Source: Clavibacter capsici (GTDB lineage: Bacteria > Actinomycetota > Actinomycetes > Actinomycetales > Microbacteriaceae). From it: DNA of 64,000 nt. Every line of letters begins with the position of its first letter. Within the stretch, counting starts at the first letter, position 1. Both the position numbers and the translations under genes were made by a program. Below the pieces are notes generated by a model. It was not told the origin of the DNA, made no database searches, and was given only the letters and a program-made list of their open reading frames with translations. Where the stretch lies: contig NZ_CP012573.1 of assembly GCF_001280205.1 (NCBI RefSeq), forward strand, positions 2,294,001-2,358,000. The letters run 5' to 3'. Shown here piece after piece: positions 1 to 10,663 of the stretch.

Positions 1-2940
<2,940 letters not shown>

Positions 2941-2944
<4 letters not shown>

Positions 2945-3312
2945 TCGCCCACCAGCGCGACGTACTCGTCGTGGCTGAGGAGCGCGGGGAGCGCCTCGAA
3001 GCGCACCTTCACGAGCCAGCCGGATCCGAACGGGTCGCTGTTCACGAGGTCGGGCGACGCGACGACCTCCTCGTTGACCTCGGTGACCGTGCCGTCGATG
3101 GGCGCGAAGAGCTCGCCGACGGACTTGGTCGACTCGATCTCGCCGACGACCTCGCCGCCCGAGAGCTCGTCGCCCACGGCGGGCAGCTCGACGAAGACGA
3201 CGTCGCCGAGCTTGTCGGCGGCGTAGGCCGTGATGCCGACGGTCGCGACGTCGCCGTCGACCTGCACCCACTCGTGCTCGGCGGTGTACTGGAGGCTGGT
3301 CTGGTCGGTCAT
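2941..3312 (-). CDS. gcvH: Glycine cleavage system H protein
   Basis: Lipoyl carrier that shuttles the aminomethyl intermediate between the P, T and L proteins. 123 residues, the normal length. The lipoylation site is Lys63 in the motif [12 protein letters not shown], and the family C-terminal GSGWLVKV block is present. The ATG at 3312 overlaps the gcvT stop (ATGA) and the 3' end overlaps the gcvP GTG, so the three genes form one tightly coupled minus-strand operon under the upstream glycine riboswitch. Confidence 0.97.
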
Positions 3313-4514
3313 CGGATGGCCTTTCGCGAGTAGAAGGGGAGGGTCACGACGGTCGCGGGCACGCGCGTGCCGCGGACGTCGACGGCGAGGCGCGTGCCGG
3401 GGGCGGCGAGCGCGGGATCCACGTACGCCATGGCGACGGGGTGGCCGAGTGTGGGCGACAGGGCCCCGCTCGTGACGATGCCGACGGGCGCGACGGCGCC
3501 CTCGGTCGCCTCCATCACGGCCTCGAGGGCGGCGGCGGGGTCGCCCGCGGACTGCTCCTCGTAGACGGCGTAGTCGGCGCGGGGCGCGCGGCGGCCCTCG
3601 GTGACGAGGCCGACGAGCACGCGGGCGACGGGATCCGGCCCCTTCTCGACGGCCGCGCGACCGCGGAAGTCGCCCTCCTCGGCGAGCGCGACGACCTTGC
3701 CGAGGCCGGCCTGCACGGGCAGCGTGTGGAGGCCGAGCTCGTGGCCGTAGAGCGGCATGCCCGCCTCGAGGCGGAGCGTGTCGCGACTGGCGAGGCCCGC
3801 GGGCACGAGGCCGAGCGGGGTGCCGGCGGCGACGAGCGCCTCCCACAGCGCGAGCGCGCGGTCGGCGGCGATGTAGAGCTCGTAGCCGTCCTCGCCCGTG
3901 TACCCGGTGCGGGCGATCAGCAGCTCGGCGCCGTCGAAGGTCGCCGCGGTCGCCCGGTAGTAGCGGAGGTCGGCGAGGGGCGCCGCGGGCGCGAGGCCGG
4001 CGGTGGCCTCGAGGACCGCGCGGGAGACGGGGCCCTGCACGGCGATGAGGGAGACCTCGTCGCTCGCGTCGCGCACCGCGAGGTCGGCGACGCCCGCGGC
4101 CTCGGCCGTGAGCACCTCGACGACGGGGTGCCGGTTGCCCGCGTTCGCGACCACGAGGAAGGCCTCGGGGCCCGTGCGGTAGACGATGAGGTCGTCGACG
4201 ATGCCGCCCGAGACGTCCAGCAGGAGCGTGTACTTCGCCTGGCCCTCCACGAGCGCGGAGAGGCGGCCGGCGAGCGTGGCGTCGAGGAACGCGGCGGCAC
4301 CGGATCCGGTGACCTCGATCTCCGCCATGTGCGAGATGTCGAAGATGCCCGCGGCCTCGCGCACGGCGCGGTGCTCGGCGAGGTCGCTCGTGTAGCGGAC
4401 GGGCATGAGCCAGCCGGCGAAGTCGGTGAAGGAGGCCCCGGCCGCCTCGTGCACGGCGTGCAGCGGGGAGCGGCGGGGCGGCGCCTGGGCGGCGTCGGCG
4501 GGTGCGTCGGGCAT
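3309..4514 (-). CDS. gcvT: Aminomethyltransferase, T protein
   Basis: Tetrahydrofolate-dependent T-protein, releasing ammonia and 5,10-methylene-THF from aminomethylated H-protein. 401 residues; the N-terminal block with [13 protein letters not shown] and [13 protein letters not shown] and the central folate-binding region with [12 protein letters not shown] are typical. ATG 4514 is chosen because a strong GGAGGAC ribosome binding site lies just upstream; longer in-frame readings would run into the riboswitch. First gene of the gcvT-gcvH-gcvP operon. Confidence 0.96.
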   Translation of the reverse strand: MPDAPADAAQAPPRRSPLHAVHEAAGASFTDFAGWLMPVRYTSDLAEHRAVREAAGIFDISHMAEIEVTGSGAAAFLDATLAGRLSALVEGQAKYTLLLDVSGGIVDDLIVYRTGPEAFLVVANAGNRHPVVEVLTAEAAGVADLAVRDASDEVSLIAVQGPVSRAVLEATAGLAPAAPLADLRYYRATAATFDGAELLIARTGYTGEDGYELYIAADRALALWEALVAAGTPLGLVPAGLASRDTLRLEAGMPLYGHELGLHTLPVQAGLGKVVALAEEGDFRGRAAVEKGPDPVARVLVGLVTEGRRAPRADYAVYEEQSAGDPAAALEAVMEATEGAVAPVGIVTSGALSPTLGHPVAMAYVDPALAAPGTRLAVDVRGTRVPATVVTLPFYSRKAIR

Positions 4515-4552
4515 GGAGTCCTCCGGTCGTGGCCGGCGCGGACGCCGGATGC

Positions 4553-4735
4553 GGGACTCCCCCTCTGTCATGGGCCTGAGAGCTTCGCGCCGTCCGGGGA
4601 CGGTGCTTTCACCGTGGGCGAGCCGCGCGAGGCGGCTGCTTTTCAGAGTGGCCAGTGCATCGCGGTACGTGGACCTGAGAGATTGGCGGGGAGGCTTGCT
4701 CCTTCGGTGCTCCCGGAGGAGCTCTCCCGCGATGC
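4553..4735 (-). promoter_or_regulatory. Tandem glycine riboswitch (gcvT type)
   Basis: Read on the minus strand this is a two-aptamer glycine riboswitch. The upstream aptamer has ACCGAAGGAGCAA (4696-4708) and AATCTCTCAGGT (4673-4684). The downstream aptamer has CACTCTGAAAAGCAGC (4635-4650), GAAGCTCTCAGGC (4574-4586) and closes with GACAGAGGGGGA near 4558-4569. It ends about 40 nt before the gcvT start. Family knowledge: such elements switch the glycine cleavage operon on when glycine is high. No obvious terminator hairpin follows, so control at translation initiation is as likely as attenuation. Confidence 0.95.
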
Positions 4736-4833
4736 GTGCGCGGCCGTGCTACGTGGATCAGCATATCGAGCGGCACGTTTCGGGCGCATGACGATCCGGG
4801 ATCGGGCGGACGCACGATCCGGCGGGACGCGAC

Positions 4834-4868
4834 GACGCCGCCGCATCCTCCTCGGATGCGACGGCGTC
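4834..4868 (-). terminator. Intrinsic-type hairpin after the SseB-like gene
   Basis: A 15-bp inverted repeat with one mismatch and a 5-nt loop (4834-4848 / 4854-4868) lies between the SseB-like stop codon (4888) and the glycine riboswitch. As in most GC-rich actinobacteria there is no U-tract. Confidence 0.6.
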
Positions 4869-4887
4869 GGGTGGTCGGTGCGTCGGG

Positions 4888-5340
4888 TCAGACGGCGTCG
4901 GGCGACGGCGCGGCCGGCGCCTGCGGGGCGTCGCCGTCCTGGTCGATGACGCGGCGCACGTCGTCGGCGAGCTGCGCGACGCCCTCGGGCATCATCTCGA
5001 AGCCGTCCGTGGTGCCGACGTTGATGACGAGGCCGGTGCCCTCGGGGATGGCCTGCACGAGCTCGGCGGCGGGGATCGTGGCGACGTGGTCGGCGACGCT
5101 CGTCACCTTCTCGTCGATGCGATCCTCGTGCGTGAACGCGGCCAGCATGGGCACGCCCTCGCGGTCGAAGAGGACCGGCTGGAGCTGGTCGGTCTCGGGG
5201 GTCAGGGGCGTGGCGGTCGGCACGACGACCACGGTGTTGATGAACTCGGTGAGGACGGCGGTCATGTCGGACTCGCCGGCCTGGCCGCGCGCGATGGCCT
5301 GCTCGAGGGGGGTGGGCTCTCGGTCCTGTGAATCGGTCAT
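4888..5340 (-). CDS. SseB family protein
   Basis: 150-residue acidic cytosolic protein matching the SseB N-terminal domain family as seen in actinobacteria: an N-terminal helix (PLEQAIARGQAG), then a beta-rich region with the PVLFDREGVPMLAAFT pattern and a conserved NVGTTDGFEMMPEGVAQL block near the C-terminus. Molecular function is unknown in actinobacteria; the enterobacterial SseB of the same name is an enhanced serine-sensitivity protein. Monocistronic, followed by a hairpin terminator. Confidence 0.75.
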   Translation of the reverse strand: MTDSQDREPTPLEQAIARGQAGESDMTAVLTEFINTVVVVPTATPLTPETDQLQPVLFDREGVPMLAAFTHEDRIDEKVTSVADHVATIPAAELVQAIPEGTGLVINVGTTDGFEMMPEGVAQLADDVRRVIDQDGDAPQAPAAPSPDAV

Positions 5341-5455
5341 GCACCCCATCGTGCCCGATCCGACGGGACGGCGCCTGACCGCGGCGGCCGGCCGGGGCCC
5401 GGGCGGCGGTAGGATCGTCCTCTCATTCCCACCGCCCGACCCGAGGGGAGCCGCC

Positions 5456-5818
5456 GTGCCGATCGGACGCCAGCGACCCCGCGGCGAGCTCGAGGCCGCC
5501 ATCATGGACGTCCTCTGGGACGCCGACGAGCCCGTGACGGGCAAGGACGTCGTCGCCCGCATCCCGGATCCGCGGCCCGCGCTCACGACCGTGCTCACGG
5601 TGCTCGACCGGCTCGGCCAGAAGGGCCTCGTGGTGCGCTCCGACGAGGCGCGCGCGCTCACGTTCGCGCCCGCGCGCTCCCGCACCGACCACGCCGCCTC
5701 GCTCATGTCGGGCGCGCTCGCGGCCACGAAGGACCGCGAGGCCGCGCTGCTGCGCTTCGCCGGCACGCTCGACGGGGACGACCTCACGGCCCTCCGCCGC
5801 GCGCTCGGTGACGGCTGA
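5456..5818 (+). CDS. BlaI/MecI/CopY-type transcriptional regulator
   Basis: 120 residues with a winged helix-turn-helix of the BlaI family: ELEAAIMDVLWDADEPVTGK, then VVARIPDPRPALTTVLTVLDRLGQKG. The C-terminal dimerisation helix is short. GTG 5456 follows a GAGGGGAG ribosome binding site; a TAGGAT -10-like hexamer lies upstream near 5411. No BlaR1/M56 sensor protease adjoins it. The convergent neighbour is a CopC-like copper protein, so a CopY-like role in metal response is possible but not shown by the sequence. Confidence 0.8.
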   Translation: MPIGRQRPRGELEAAIMDVLWDADEPVTGKDVVARIPDPRPALTTVLTVLDRLGQKGLVVRSDEARALTFAPARSRTDHAASLMSGALAATKDREAALLRFAGTLDGDDLTALRRALGDG

Positions 5819-5846
5819 CGCGAGGCCGCCCGGGCGCCGGTCCGAC

Positions 5847-6614
5847 CTAGCGCGGGTCGTCGGCCCCGTCGGTCGGCCCGCCGACGCTGCGGCCGTCCTC
5901 GCCGGGGAACCGGCGCGACGATCGGCGCACGACGCCGAGCACCACGACGACGGCCGCCGCGAGGATCGCGAAGCCGATGAGCACGAACACCCACACGGGA
6001 GTCGTCTCGGCCGCGTCGGCCAGCGGGACGGACTCGCCGGACTGCGCGTCCGCGGTCGGCGCAGGCGCCGCGGACTCGGCGCCCTGCGTGGTCATGGTGC
6101 CCTCCGGCTCGGGCGTCGCGGTGGGCGCGCTGCCCGCCCAGGCGTCGCCGCAGGCCGGGGCCTCGAGGATCGCGGGCGTGCCGACCGTGTCGCCCGCGGG
6201 CGCGTAGGTGAAGGAGTAGGTGCCGTCGATGGGGTGGCTGTCGCTCGAGACCGCGCGCCAGGTGACCTGGTAGGTGCCCGCGGTGCCGAGCGCGACGCGG
6301 CTCGTGGCGGTGGATCCGTCGACCGTGACGCAGCCGTCCTGGTGGAAGGAGCCGTCGGTGGAGTTGACCACCTGGATCGCGAAGCCGGAGGCCTGGTCGT
6401 CGAGCGCGAGGAGGTCCTCGCTGAAGTCGAGCGCGACCGTGCCGGGCTCGGCCGTGACGGTGGCGTCGGCCGCGGGGGTGGATCCCACGAGCCGGTCGTG
6501 CGCGGACGCCGGACCCGCCGGGATGAGCGCGCCCCCGACCGCGAGCGCGGCGGCGCCCGCGGCGAGCGCGGCGCGACGGAGGGCGGACGGGGTGCGGGGG
6601 TGGTGCGAGGCCAT
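5847..6614 (-). CDS. CopC/YobA-type copper-binding exported protein with C-terminal membrane anchor
   Basis: 255 residues. A Sec signal peptide (about 1-38, ending GPASA) leaves His39 as the mature N-terminus (HDRLVGSTPA), the classical CopC copper ligand. The second ligand pair is the D-x-H motif DSH at 125-127 in the second half of the cupredoxin-like beta-barrel. A disordered linker leads to a single transmembrane helix (about 206-229) and a basic cytosolic tail, so the copper domain is displayed outside the membrane. Convergent with the BlaI-like gene, 28 bp apart. No copD gene follows. Confidence 0.85.
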   Translation of the reverse strand: MASHHPRTPSALRRAALAAGAAALAVGGALIPAGPASAHDRLVGSTPAADATVTAEPGTVALDFSEDLLALDDQASGFAIQVVNSTDGSFHQDGCVTVDGSTATSRVALGTAGTYQVTWRAVSSDSHPIDGTYSFTYAPAGDTVGTPAILEAPACGDAWAGSAPTATPEPEGTMTTQGAESAAPAPTADAQSGESVPLADAAETTPVWVFVLIGFAILAAAVVVVLGVVRRSSRRFPGEDGRSVGGPTDGADDPR

Positions 6615-6748
6615 GGGTCCATCATCCCCCGCGCGGATGGGGCGGGCGATGGCGGACGGCGGCGCGCCCGCCGTGTCCACGAGACCGCGGCGGAGGGGCA
6701 GGGTGGAGGGAGGGCGGACAGCGCCCGCACCGAGCACGAGGAGGATCC

Positions 6749-7144
6749 GTGGCCCCCGAGGACGACATGCCGAGCACCATCCGCCGCTCCCCCGAGCACG
6801 CGCAGGCCACCTGGTCGGCCGCGCACGCCGCGGCCGAGGAGCAGTACGGATCCGGCGAGCGCGCCGAGCGCACCGCCTACGCCGCGCTCAAGCACGGCTT
6901 CGAGAAGGTCGGCGACCACTGGGAGCCGAAGGACGAGAAGGGACCGTCCGACGCGGGCGCCGAGGAGCGCGGAGCGGGCACGGCCGGCGGCGTGGACGCG
7001 AACGCCTCGAAGGCGCACCTCATGGAGGTCGCGCGGCGCCTCGACGTGCGCGGTCGCAGCCGCATGACGAAGGACGAGCTGGTCGAGGGGATCCGGAAGG
7101 CGAACGACCGGGAGACCCGGAGGGCCCGCGAGCGCGAGGACTGA
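6749..7144 (+). CDS. ChaB-like protein with C-terminal Rho_N/SAP-like motif
   Basis: 131 residues. Residues about 7-55 match ChaB (MPSTIRRSPEHAQATWSAAH, then YAALKHGFEKVGDHW). The C-terminal 35 residues (KAHLMEVARRLDVRGRSRMT, then KDELVEGIRKA) look like the short helical Rho_N/SAP-type motif often attached to ChaB in actinobacteria. GTG 6749 has AGGAGGA five bases upstream; an internal ATG at 6767 is the alternative start. Function unknown; ChaB was named as a cation-transport regulator but that role is not established here. Confidence 0.75.
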   Translation: MAPEDDMPSTIRRSPEHAQATWSAAHAAAEEQYGSGERAERTAYAALKHGFEKVGDHWEPKDEKGPSDAGAEERGAGTAGGVDANASKAHLMEVARRLDVRGRSRMTKDELVEGIRKANDRETRRARERED

Positions 7145-7154
7145 GCCCCGCGCG

Positions 7155-7709
7155 CTAGGGCAGGTCGACCCGGAAGAGCGCGCACTCCTCGTCGTAGTAG
7201 GCGCGGGTCCGGCCGAGCGGGCGCATGCCGATCCTCCGGCACACCGCCTGCGACGGCGCGTTCGCCGGGTCCGTCACCGCGAGCACGCGGCGCAGCCCGC
7301 CCTCTGCCGCGTGCGCGAGCACCCGCGTGGCGGCCTCGGTCGCGACACCGCGGCCCCACGCGTCGGGGTGCAGGTGCCAGGCGATCTCCGTCTCGCCCTC
7401 CTCCGGCGCGTCGCGCGGGGCGGGGTCGTCGGCGGACAGGGGCGCGGCCGACGCGGGCAGGTCCTTCAGGAGGAGCGTGCCGAGGAGCGCGCCGCCGTCG
7501 CGGTCCTCGATCGCCCAGATCCCGCGCACCGGGTGGTCGAGGGCGGCGTAGCGGGCGGCACGGGAGGCGGCGTGCGCGGGGTCCGTCTGCACCTCCCCCG
7601 AGCCGATCCAGCGCATCACCTCGGGCCGGGAGTGCAGGTCGAGCAGGAAGGGCGCGTCGGCGCCCGTGAAGCGGCGGAGCAGGAGGCGGTCGGTCGCGAG
7701 GTCGGGCAT
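7155..7709 (-). CDS. GNAT family N-acetyltransferase (RimJ/RimL type)
   Basis: 184 residues. N-terminal LATDRLLLRRFTGADAPF and the acetyl-CoA loop in HPDAWGRGVATEAATRVL (G-R-G-x-A) mark the RimJ/RimL subgroup, followed by the NAPSQAVCRRIGMRPLGRTR block. Substrate unknown. ATG 7709 lies 6 nt after a TAGCCT -10 element, so the mRNA is probably leaderless. Divergent from the zinc-ribbon nuclease-like gene, with both promoters packed into 48 bp. Confidence 0.85.
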   Translation of the reverse strand: MPDLATDRLLLRRFTGADAPFLLDLHSRPEVMRWIGSGEVQTDPAHAASRAARYAALDHPVRGIWAIEDRDGGALLGTLLLKDLPASAAPLSADDPAPRDAPEEGETEIAWHLHPDAWGRGVATEAATRVLAHAAEGGLRRVLAVTDPANAPSQAVCRRIGMRPLGRTRAYYDEECALFRVDLP

Positions 7710-7715
7710 CGCCCC

Positions 7716-7721
7716 AGGCTA
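7716..7721 (-). promoter_or_regulatory. -10 element TAGCCT for the GNAT gene (leaderless)
   Basis: TAGCCT read on the minus strand, separated from ATG 7709 by GGGGCG (6 nt), which places the transcription start at or next to the start codon. Confidence 0.6.
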
Positions 7722-7745
7722 GGCGCCGACGTCGGTGGTCGCCCC

Positions 7746-7751
7746 TAGCGT
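7746..7751 (+). promoter_or_regulatory. -10 element TAGCGT for the zinc-ribbon nuclease-like gene (leaderless)
   Basis: TAGCGT then GACGGC then ATG 7758. It is back to back with the GNAT promoter; the -35 regions of the two divergent promoters must overlap. Confidence 0.6.
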
Positions 7752-7757
7752 GACGGC

Positions 7758-8885
7758 ATGCCCGAGCCGGTCGATGCGTGGTGGGCGCGACGCCGCTGGT
7801 CGCGCGGCCTCGACGTGCCGTACCCGAAGGGCACCTACCGGGAGGCGTGGGCGTCGTTCCCCGTGCTCATCCGGCAGTACCACCCCGAGCTCAACCGCGG
7901 CATCACGCTCACGCAGGTGCCGCCCGCGGCCGACGTCCTCCTCACCTGGCAGTGCGACGTCGGGCACGTCTTCGTCGCCACGCCCGAGGAGCAGCGGCGC
8001 CGGCCGGGCCGCGAGCGCCGCCGCTCGTCGTGGTGCCCGGACTGCGCGGAGGCCGCATCCCCGCGCACGCCGGTGCTGCCGATGGCGGAGCAGGTGCGCT
8101 GGCCGGGGGTGTCGCCGCTCGTGGCGGGGCCGGTGGCGGGCGGATCCGCGTCCGATCCGGCGGGCGCATCGCCGTCCTCGGCCGCTGCGTCCCCACGTCC
8201 GCGGCGGGGCGCACGCGACGGCCGGCCCGCGGTGGGCGGCCCGGCGCGCGATCGGCGCGGCAAGGACGGCACCCCGAGCACGGGCGGCCAGAGCACGGGC
8301 GGCCAGAGCACGGGCACCGCGGGCACGGGCCCGGCGGAGCGCCGCGGATCCCCCGCCTCGGCCACGACGCCCGCCCGCGCCCGCCGCTCCCCCGCCGTCT
8401 GCGCGAAGACGCCCGACCTCCCCGTCGGCGAGCCGTTCGTCAGCGCGTGCGCGCCGCCGCCCGCGTCCGCCGTCGAGGAGCGCCTGCGCCAGGACCTCGC
8501 CGCGCGCCTCGAGCACACGCCCGGCCTCACCGCGGTCCGCCTCGCCCGCCCGTTCTTCGAGCACCTCGAGGCGTGGCCCGACATCCTCCTGCCCGAGCTG
8601 CGCGTCGCCATCGAGTACGACTCCACGGGCCGCCACGGCCTCGAGCACGTCGGCCGCCGCGAGGAGGCCGACCGGCGCAAGGACCGCGCGCTGCGGTCCG
8701 CCGGCTGGGAGGTGATCCGCATCCGCACGGGCAAGCTGCCGCCCCTCGGGCCCTACGACCTGTGCGTCGCGGGCCTCACCCGCGGAACGGTCGACCAGCT
8801 CCTCGACCGGCTGCGCGAGATCCGCGGCCCGTTCATCGTGGACGCCTACCTGCGCGAGGCGCCGCCCGCGTCCGCCGCGGGATGA
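7758..8885 (+). CDS. Zinc-ribbon protein with C-terminal DUF559/VSR-like endonuclease fold
   Basis: 375 residues in three parts. Residues 1-100 hold a zinc-ribbon of the type seen in treble-clef nuclease-associated domains (W-x-C66-DVGH70 and WC93PDC96). Residues about 100-215 are a low-complexity linker with a 15-nt tandem repeat encoding STGGQ. Residues about 230-375 resemble the DUF559/VSR branch of PD-(D/E)XK nucleases: WPD275, IE286YD288 followed by GRH, then KDRALRSAGWEVIRIR. A DNA nicking or repair role is inferred. Start is ATG 7758, leaderless. Confidence 0.7.
   Translation: MPEPVDAWWARRRWSRGLDVPYPKGTYREAWASFPVLIRQYHPELNRGITLTQVPPAADVLLTWQCDVGHVFVATPEEQRRRPGRERRRSSWCPDCAEAASPRTPVLPMAEQVRWPGVSPLVAGPVAGGSASDPAGASPSSAAASPRPRRGARDGRPAVGGPARDRRGKDGTPSTGGQSTGGQSTGTAGTGPAERRGSPASATTPARARRSPAVCAKTPDLPVGEPFVSACAPPPASAVEERLRQDLAARLEHTPGLTAVRLARPFFEHLEAWPDILLPELRVAIEYDSTGRHGLEHVGRREEADRRKDRALRSAGWEVIRIRTGKLPPLGPYDLCVAGLTRGTVDQLLDRLREIRGPFIVDAYLREAPPASAAG
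8277..8315 (+). repeat. 15-nt tandem repeat encoding STGGQ
   Basis: Two full units of AGCACGGGCGGCCAG and a partial third, in frame inside the linker of the zinc-ribbon nuclease-like gene. Copy-number change in whole units would only lengthen or shorten the linker. Confidence 0.9.
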
Positions 8886-8891
8886 CGCCCG

Positions 8892-9455
8892 TCAGCTGAC
8901 CCGCAGCGCCAGCGCCTCGCTGCGCCAGCGCGCGAGCAGCTCCCACGGATCCGGCTGCCCCGCCGCGAGGGCGGCCACGTGCGCGCGCAGCTCGGCGTCG
9001 AGGGCGAACCACTCGGTGCGGTCGTACCGCTGCCGCGCGAACCGCGCATGCCGCGCCCGCTCCACCGCCCGGCCGCCGCGCTCGAACGCGAGCAGCTCGT
9101 CGTGCCGGAGCGTGCCGAGGCGCTGGCGGGGGTTCGCGCTGGTGCCGATCTTCATCCGGTCGCCGAAGCGGATGTAGTAGACGACGTCGACCCGCGGCGG
9201 CGCGAGCTCCCCGTCCGGGTGATCCCCGTGGCGCCACTCGCACACCGCGCAGAGCCAGCCGGACGGGTAGCGCACGCCGAGGCGGGATCCGCAGGCCGGG
9301 CACGGCGACGGCAGCACGTCCTCCACGCCGTGCGCCCGCTCCGCCCACGCGGCCGCGGCCACGAGGTGCGCCGCGCACAGCGGCACGGGGGCGCCGCGCT
9401 CGACGCGAGCCGCGCAGCCCTCGGCGCGGCAGGGGGCGGATCCGGTCGGGGTCAT
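8892..9455 (-). CDS. Zinc-ribbon GIY-YIG (T5orf172/MUG113-like) nuclease-family protein
   Basis: 187 residues. The N-terminal third carries two cysteine clusters (C-x4-C with a later CAAH, and CPACG...CAVCEW), likely zinc sites. The middle matches the T5orf172 variant of the GIY-YIG fold: VVYYIRFGDRMKIGTSANPR, an arginine in QRLGTL, the glutamate in AVERARHARF, and the TEWFAL end block. DNA cleavage is inferred from the fold. Convergent with the DUF559-like gene, 6 bp between stop codons. ATG 9455 is leaderless. Confidence 0.75.
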   Translation of the reverse strand: MTPTGSAPCRAEGCAARVERGAPVPLCAAHLVAAAAWAERAHGVEDVLPSPCPACGSRLGVRYPSGWLCAVCEWRHGDHPDGELAPPRVDVVYYIRFGDRMKIGTSANPRQRLGTLRHDELLAFERGGRAVERARHARFARQRYDRTEWFALDAELRAHVAALAAGQPDPWELLARWRSEALALRVS

Positions 9456-9461
9456 GCTCCG

Positions 9462-9467
9462 ACGCTA
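9462..9467 (-). promoter_or_regulatory. -10 element TAGCGT for the GIY-YIG gene (leaderless)
   Basis: TAGCGT on the minus strand, then CGGAGC (6 nt), then ATG 9455. Confidence 0.6.
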
Positions 9468-9513
9468 GGCGCGGGGGCCGACACCGGCCGGGCGGGCTGG
9501 GCGGATCGCCCGG

Positions 9514-9918
9514 TCAGCGCCCCGCCCGCACCACCACGGGCGCCTGGTCCTCCAGCCCGCGGCGGAGCTCCACCGACGTCCACGGCACGGGCGCATCGGC
9601 GAAGATCGGCTCGAGGACCTCCCACATGATCCGGCGGTCCGGCCCCACGAAGTACACGTCGTAGGAGCCGTCGCCGAACTCGTTGCCGTCGATCCAGCCG
9701 GCCTCCAGCAGCTGCAGCGCGTCGTCGCCGGCCGTCTCGGTCGCGGCGAGGGACTCGAACGCCTCGTACGCGGATCCGGACGCGCCCGCCTCGAAGCGGA
9801 GCACGACCCAGTCGTCGGGATCGTCCTCGCGCGTCCACGGGCGCGCGACCGCGACGATGGCGAGGGTCAGCCCGGTGATGATCCCGCTGAGGAGGAGCGC
9901 CCGGATGCGGGGCGTCAT
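9514..9918 (-). CDS. Hypothetical single-pass membrane or exported protein
   Basis: 134 residues, family not recognised. One hydrophobic N-terminal helix (about 5-25, IRALLLSGIITGLTLAIVAV) precedes an acidic soluble domain with a SAYEAFESLA...LEAGWIDGNEFGDGSYDVYF pattern, presumably outside the membrane. In-frame codons continue upstream, but ATG 9918 gives the cleanest signal-anchor start. No ribosome binding site stands out. Confidence 0.55.
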   Translation of the reverse strand: MTPRIRALLLSGIITGLTLAIVAVARPWTREDDPDDWVVLRFEAGASGSAYEAFESLAATETAGDDALQLLEAGWIDGNEFGDGSYDVYFVGPDRRIMWEVLEPIFADAPVPWTSVELRRGLEDQAPVVVRAGR

Positions 9919-10144
9919 GCCCGCGTCCGTCCGGCGTCGGCTGCTGCTGCTGCGCTCATGCGACCTCCTCGTCCGGCGTCGGCCGCGGGGCGATCGACAC
10001 ACCCCGTCCAGCATGGCAGGGAACGCGCCGACACGGCGGTCGTCCCGCTGCCATGGACGGGGAACGATCCTGCTCGGTAGCGTCCCCCGTACGAAGCAGG
10101 CGACCCGCCCGGGTCTCTCCCCACCGCTCCGTCTGAGGAGCACC

Positions 10145-10567
10145 GTGGACGATCGCAGCACGCACCAGGACATGATCACCGCGTTGACGGCGGTGTCCGA
10201 CCGGATGGACGCCGCGACGGTGGACGCCTGGGACGGCCTGACCGGGCTCCAGCTGCAGCTGCTGCGCGTCGTCGCGACGGACATGCGCGTCGACCGCCAG
10301 TCGCTCGCCGGCTGGGCACGGACCTCCCGCGCCGCCCTCGTGCCGAGCCTCGGCGGTCTGCTGCAGCGCGGGATCCTCGCGGAGGAGGCCGACCATGACG
10401 GCCCGTACCTGGTCGTCGCGCCCGCCGGCCGGCAGCTGCTGAGGGCGGGGCTCCGGGCGCGCACCCAGTGGATGCGGACGGCCGCCGCGAGCGCACGGCC
10501 AGCGGTCACCGACGCCGAGCTGCGCGGCGCGATCGAGGTGCTGCGGCGCATCGCCGACGACGACTGA
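10145..10567 (+). CDS. MarR-like winged-helix regulator
   Basis: 140 residues. A helical N-terminus is followed by a winged helix (LTGLQLQLLRVVATDMRVD, then SLAGWARTSRAALVPSLGGL and a wing with DGPYLVVAPAGRQLL), the MarR layout. GTG 10145 follows GAGGAG. It sits about 100 bp upstream of an amino-acid permease on the same strand; control of that permease is possible but not shown. Confidence 0.65.
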   Translation: MDDRSTHQDMITALTAVSDRMDAATVDAWDGLTGLQLQLLRVVATDMRVDRQSLAGWARTSRAALVPSLGGLLQRGILAEEADHDGPYLVVAPAGRQLLRAGLRARTQWMRTAAASARPAVTDAELRGAIEVLRRIADDD

Positions 10568-10651
10568 TCCGCGGATCCGGCGCCCGCCCGCCCCCGCCGG
10601 GCCGCCCCGCCGGAGCGCACCCCCGCCCTTCATCCCCCCGCGCGCCGCCCG

Positions 10652-10657
10652 TAGGGT
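10652..10657 (+). promoter_or_regulatory. -10 element TAGGGT for the permease at 10664 (leaderless)
   Basis: TAGGGT, GGGGAG, ATG 10664. The 6-nt spacer is purine-rich, so a weak Shine-Dalgarno role for it cannot be excluded. Confidence 0.55.
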
Positions 10658-10663
10658 GGGGAG

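Noticed and set aside
8277-8315. Short direct repeats as a CRISPR array
   Set aside because: Unit is 15 nt without spacers, in frame within a coding linker; no CRISPR array or cas gene is seen anywhere in the window.
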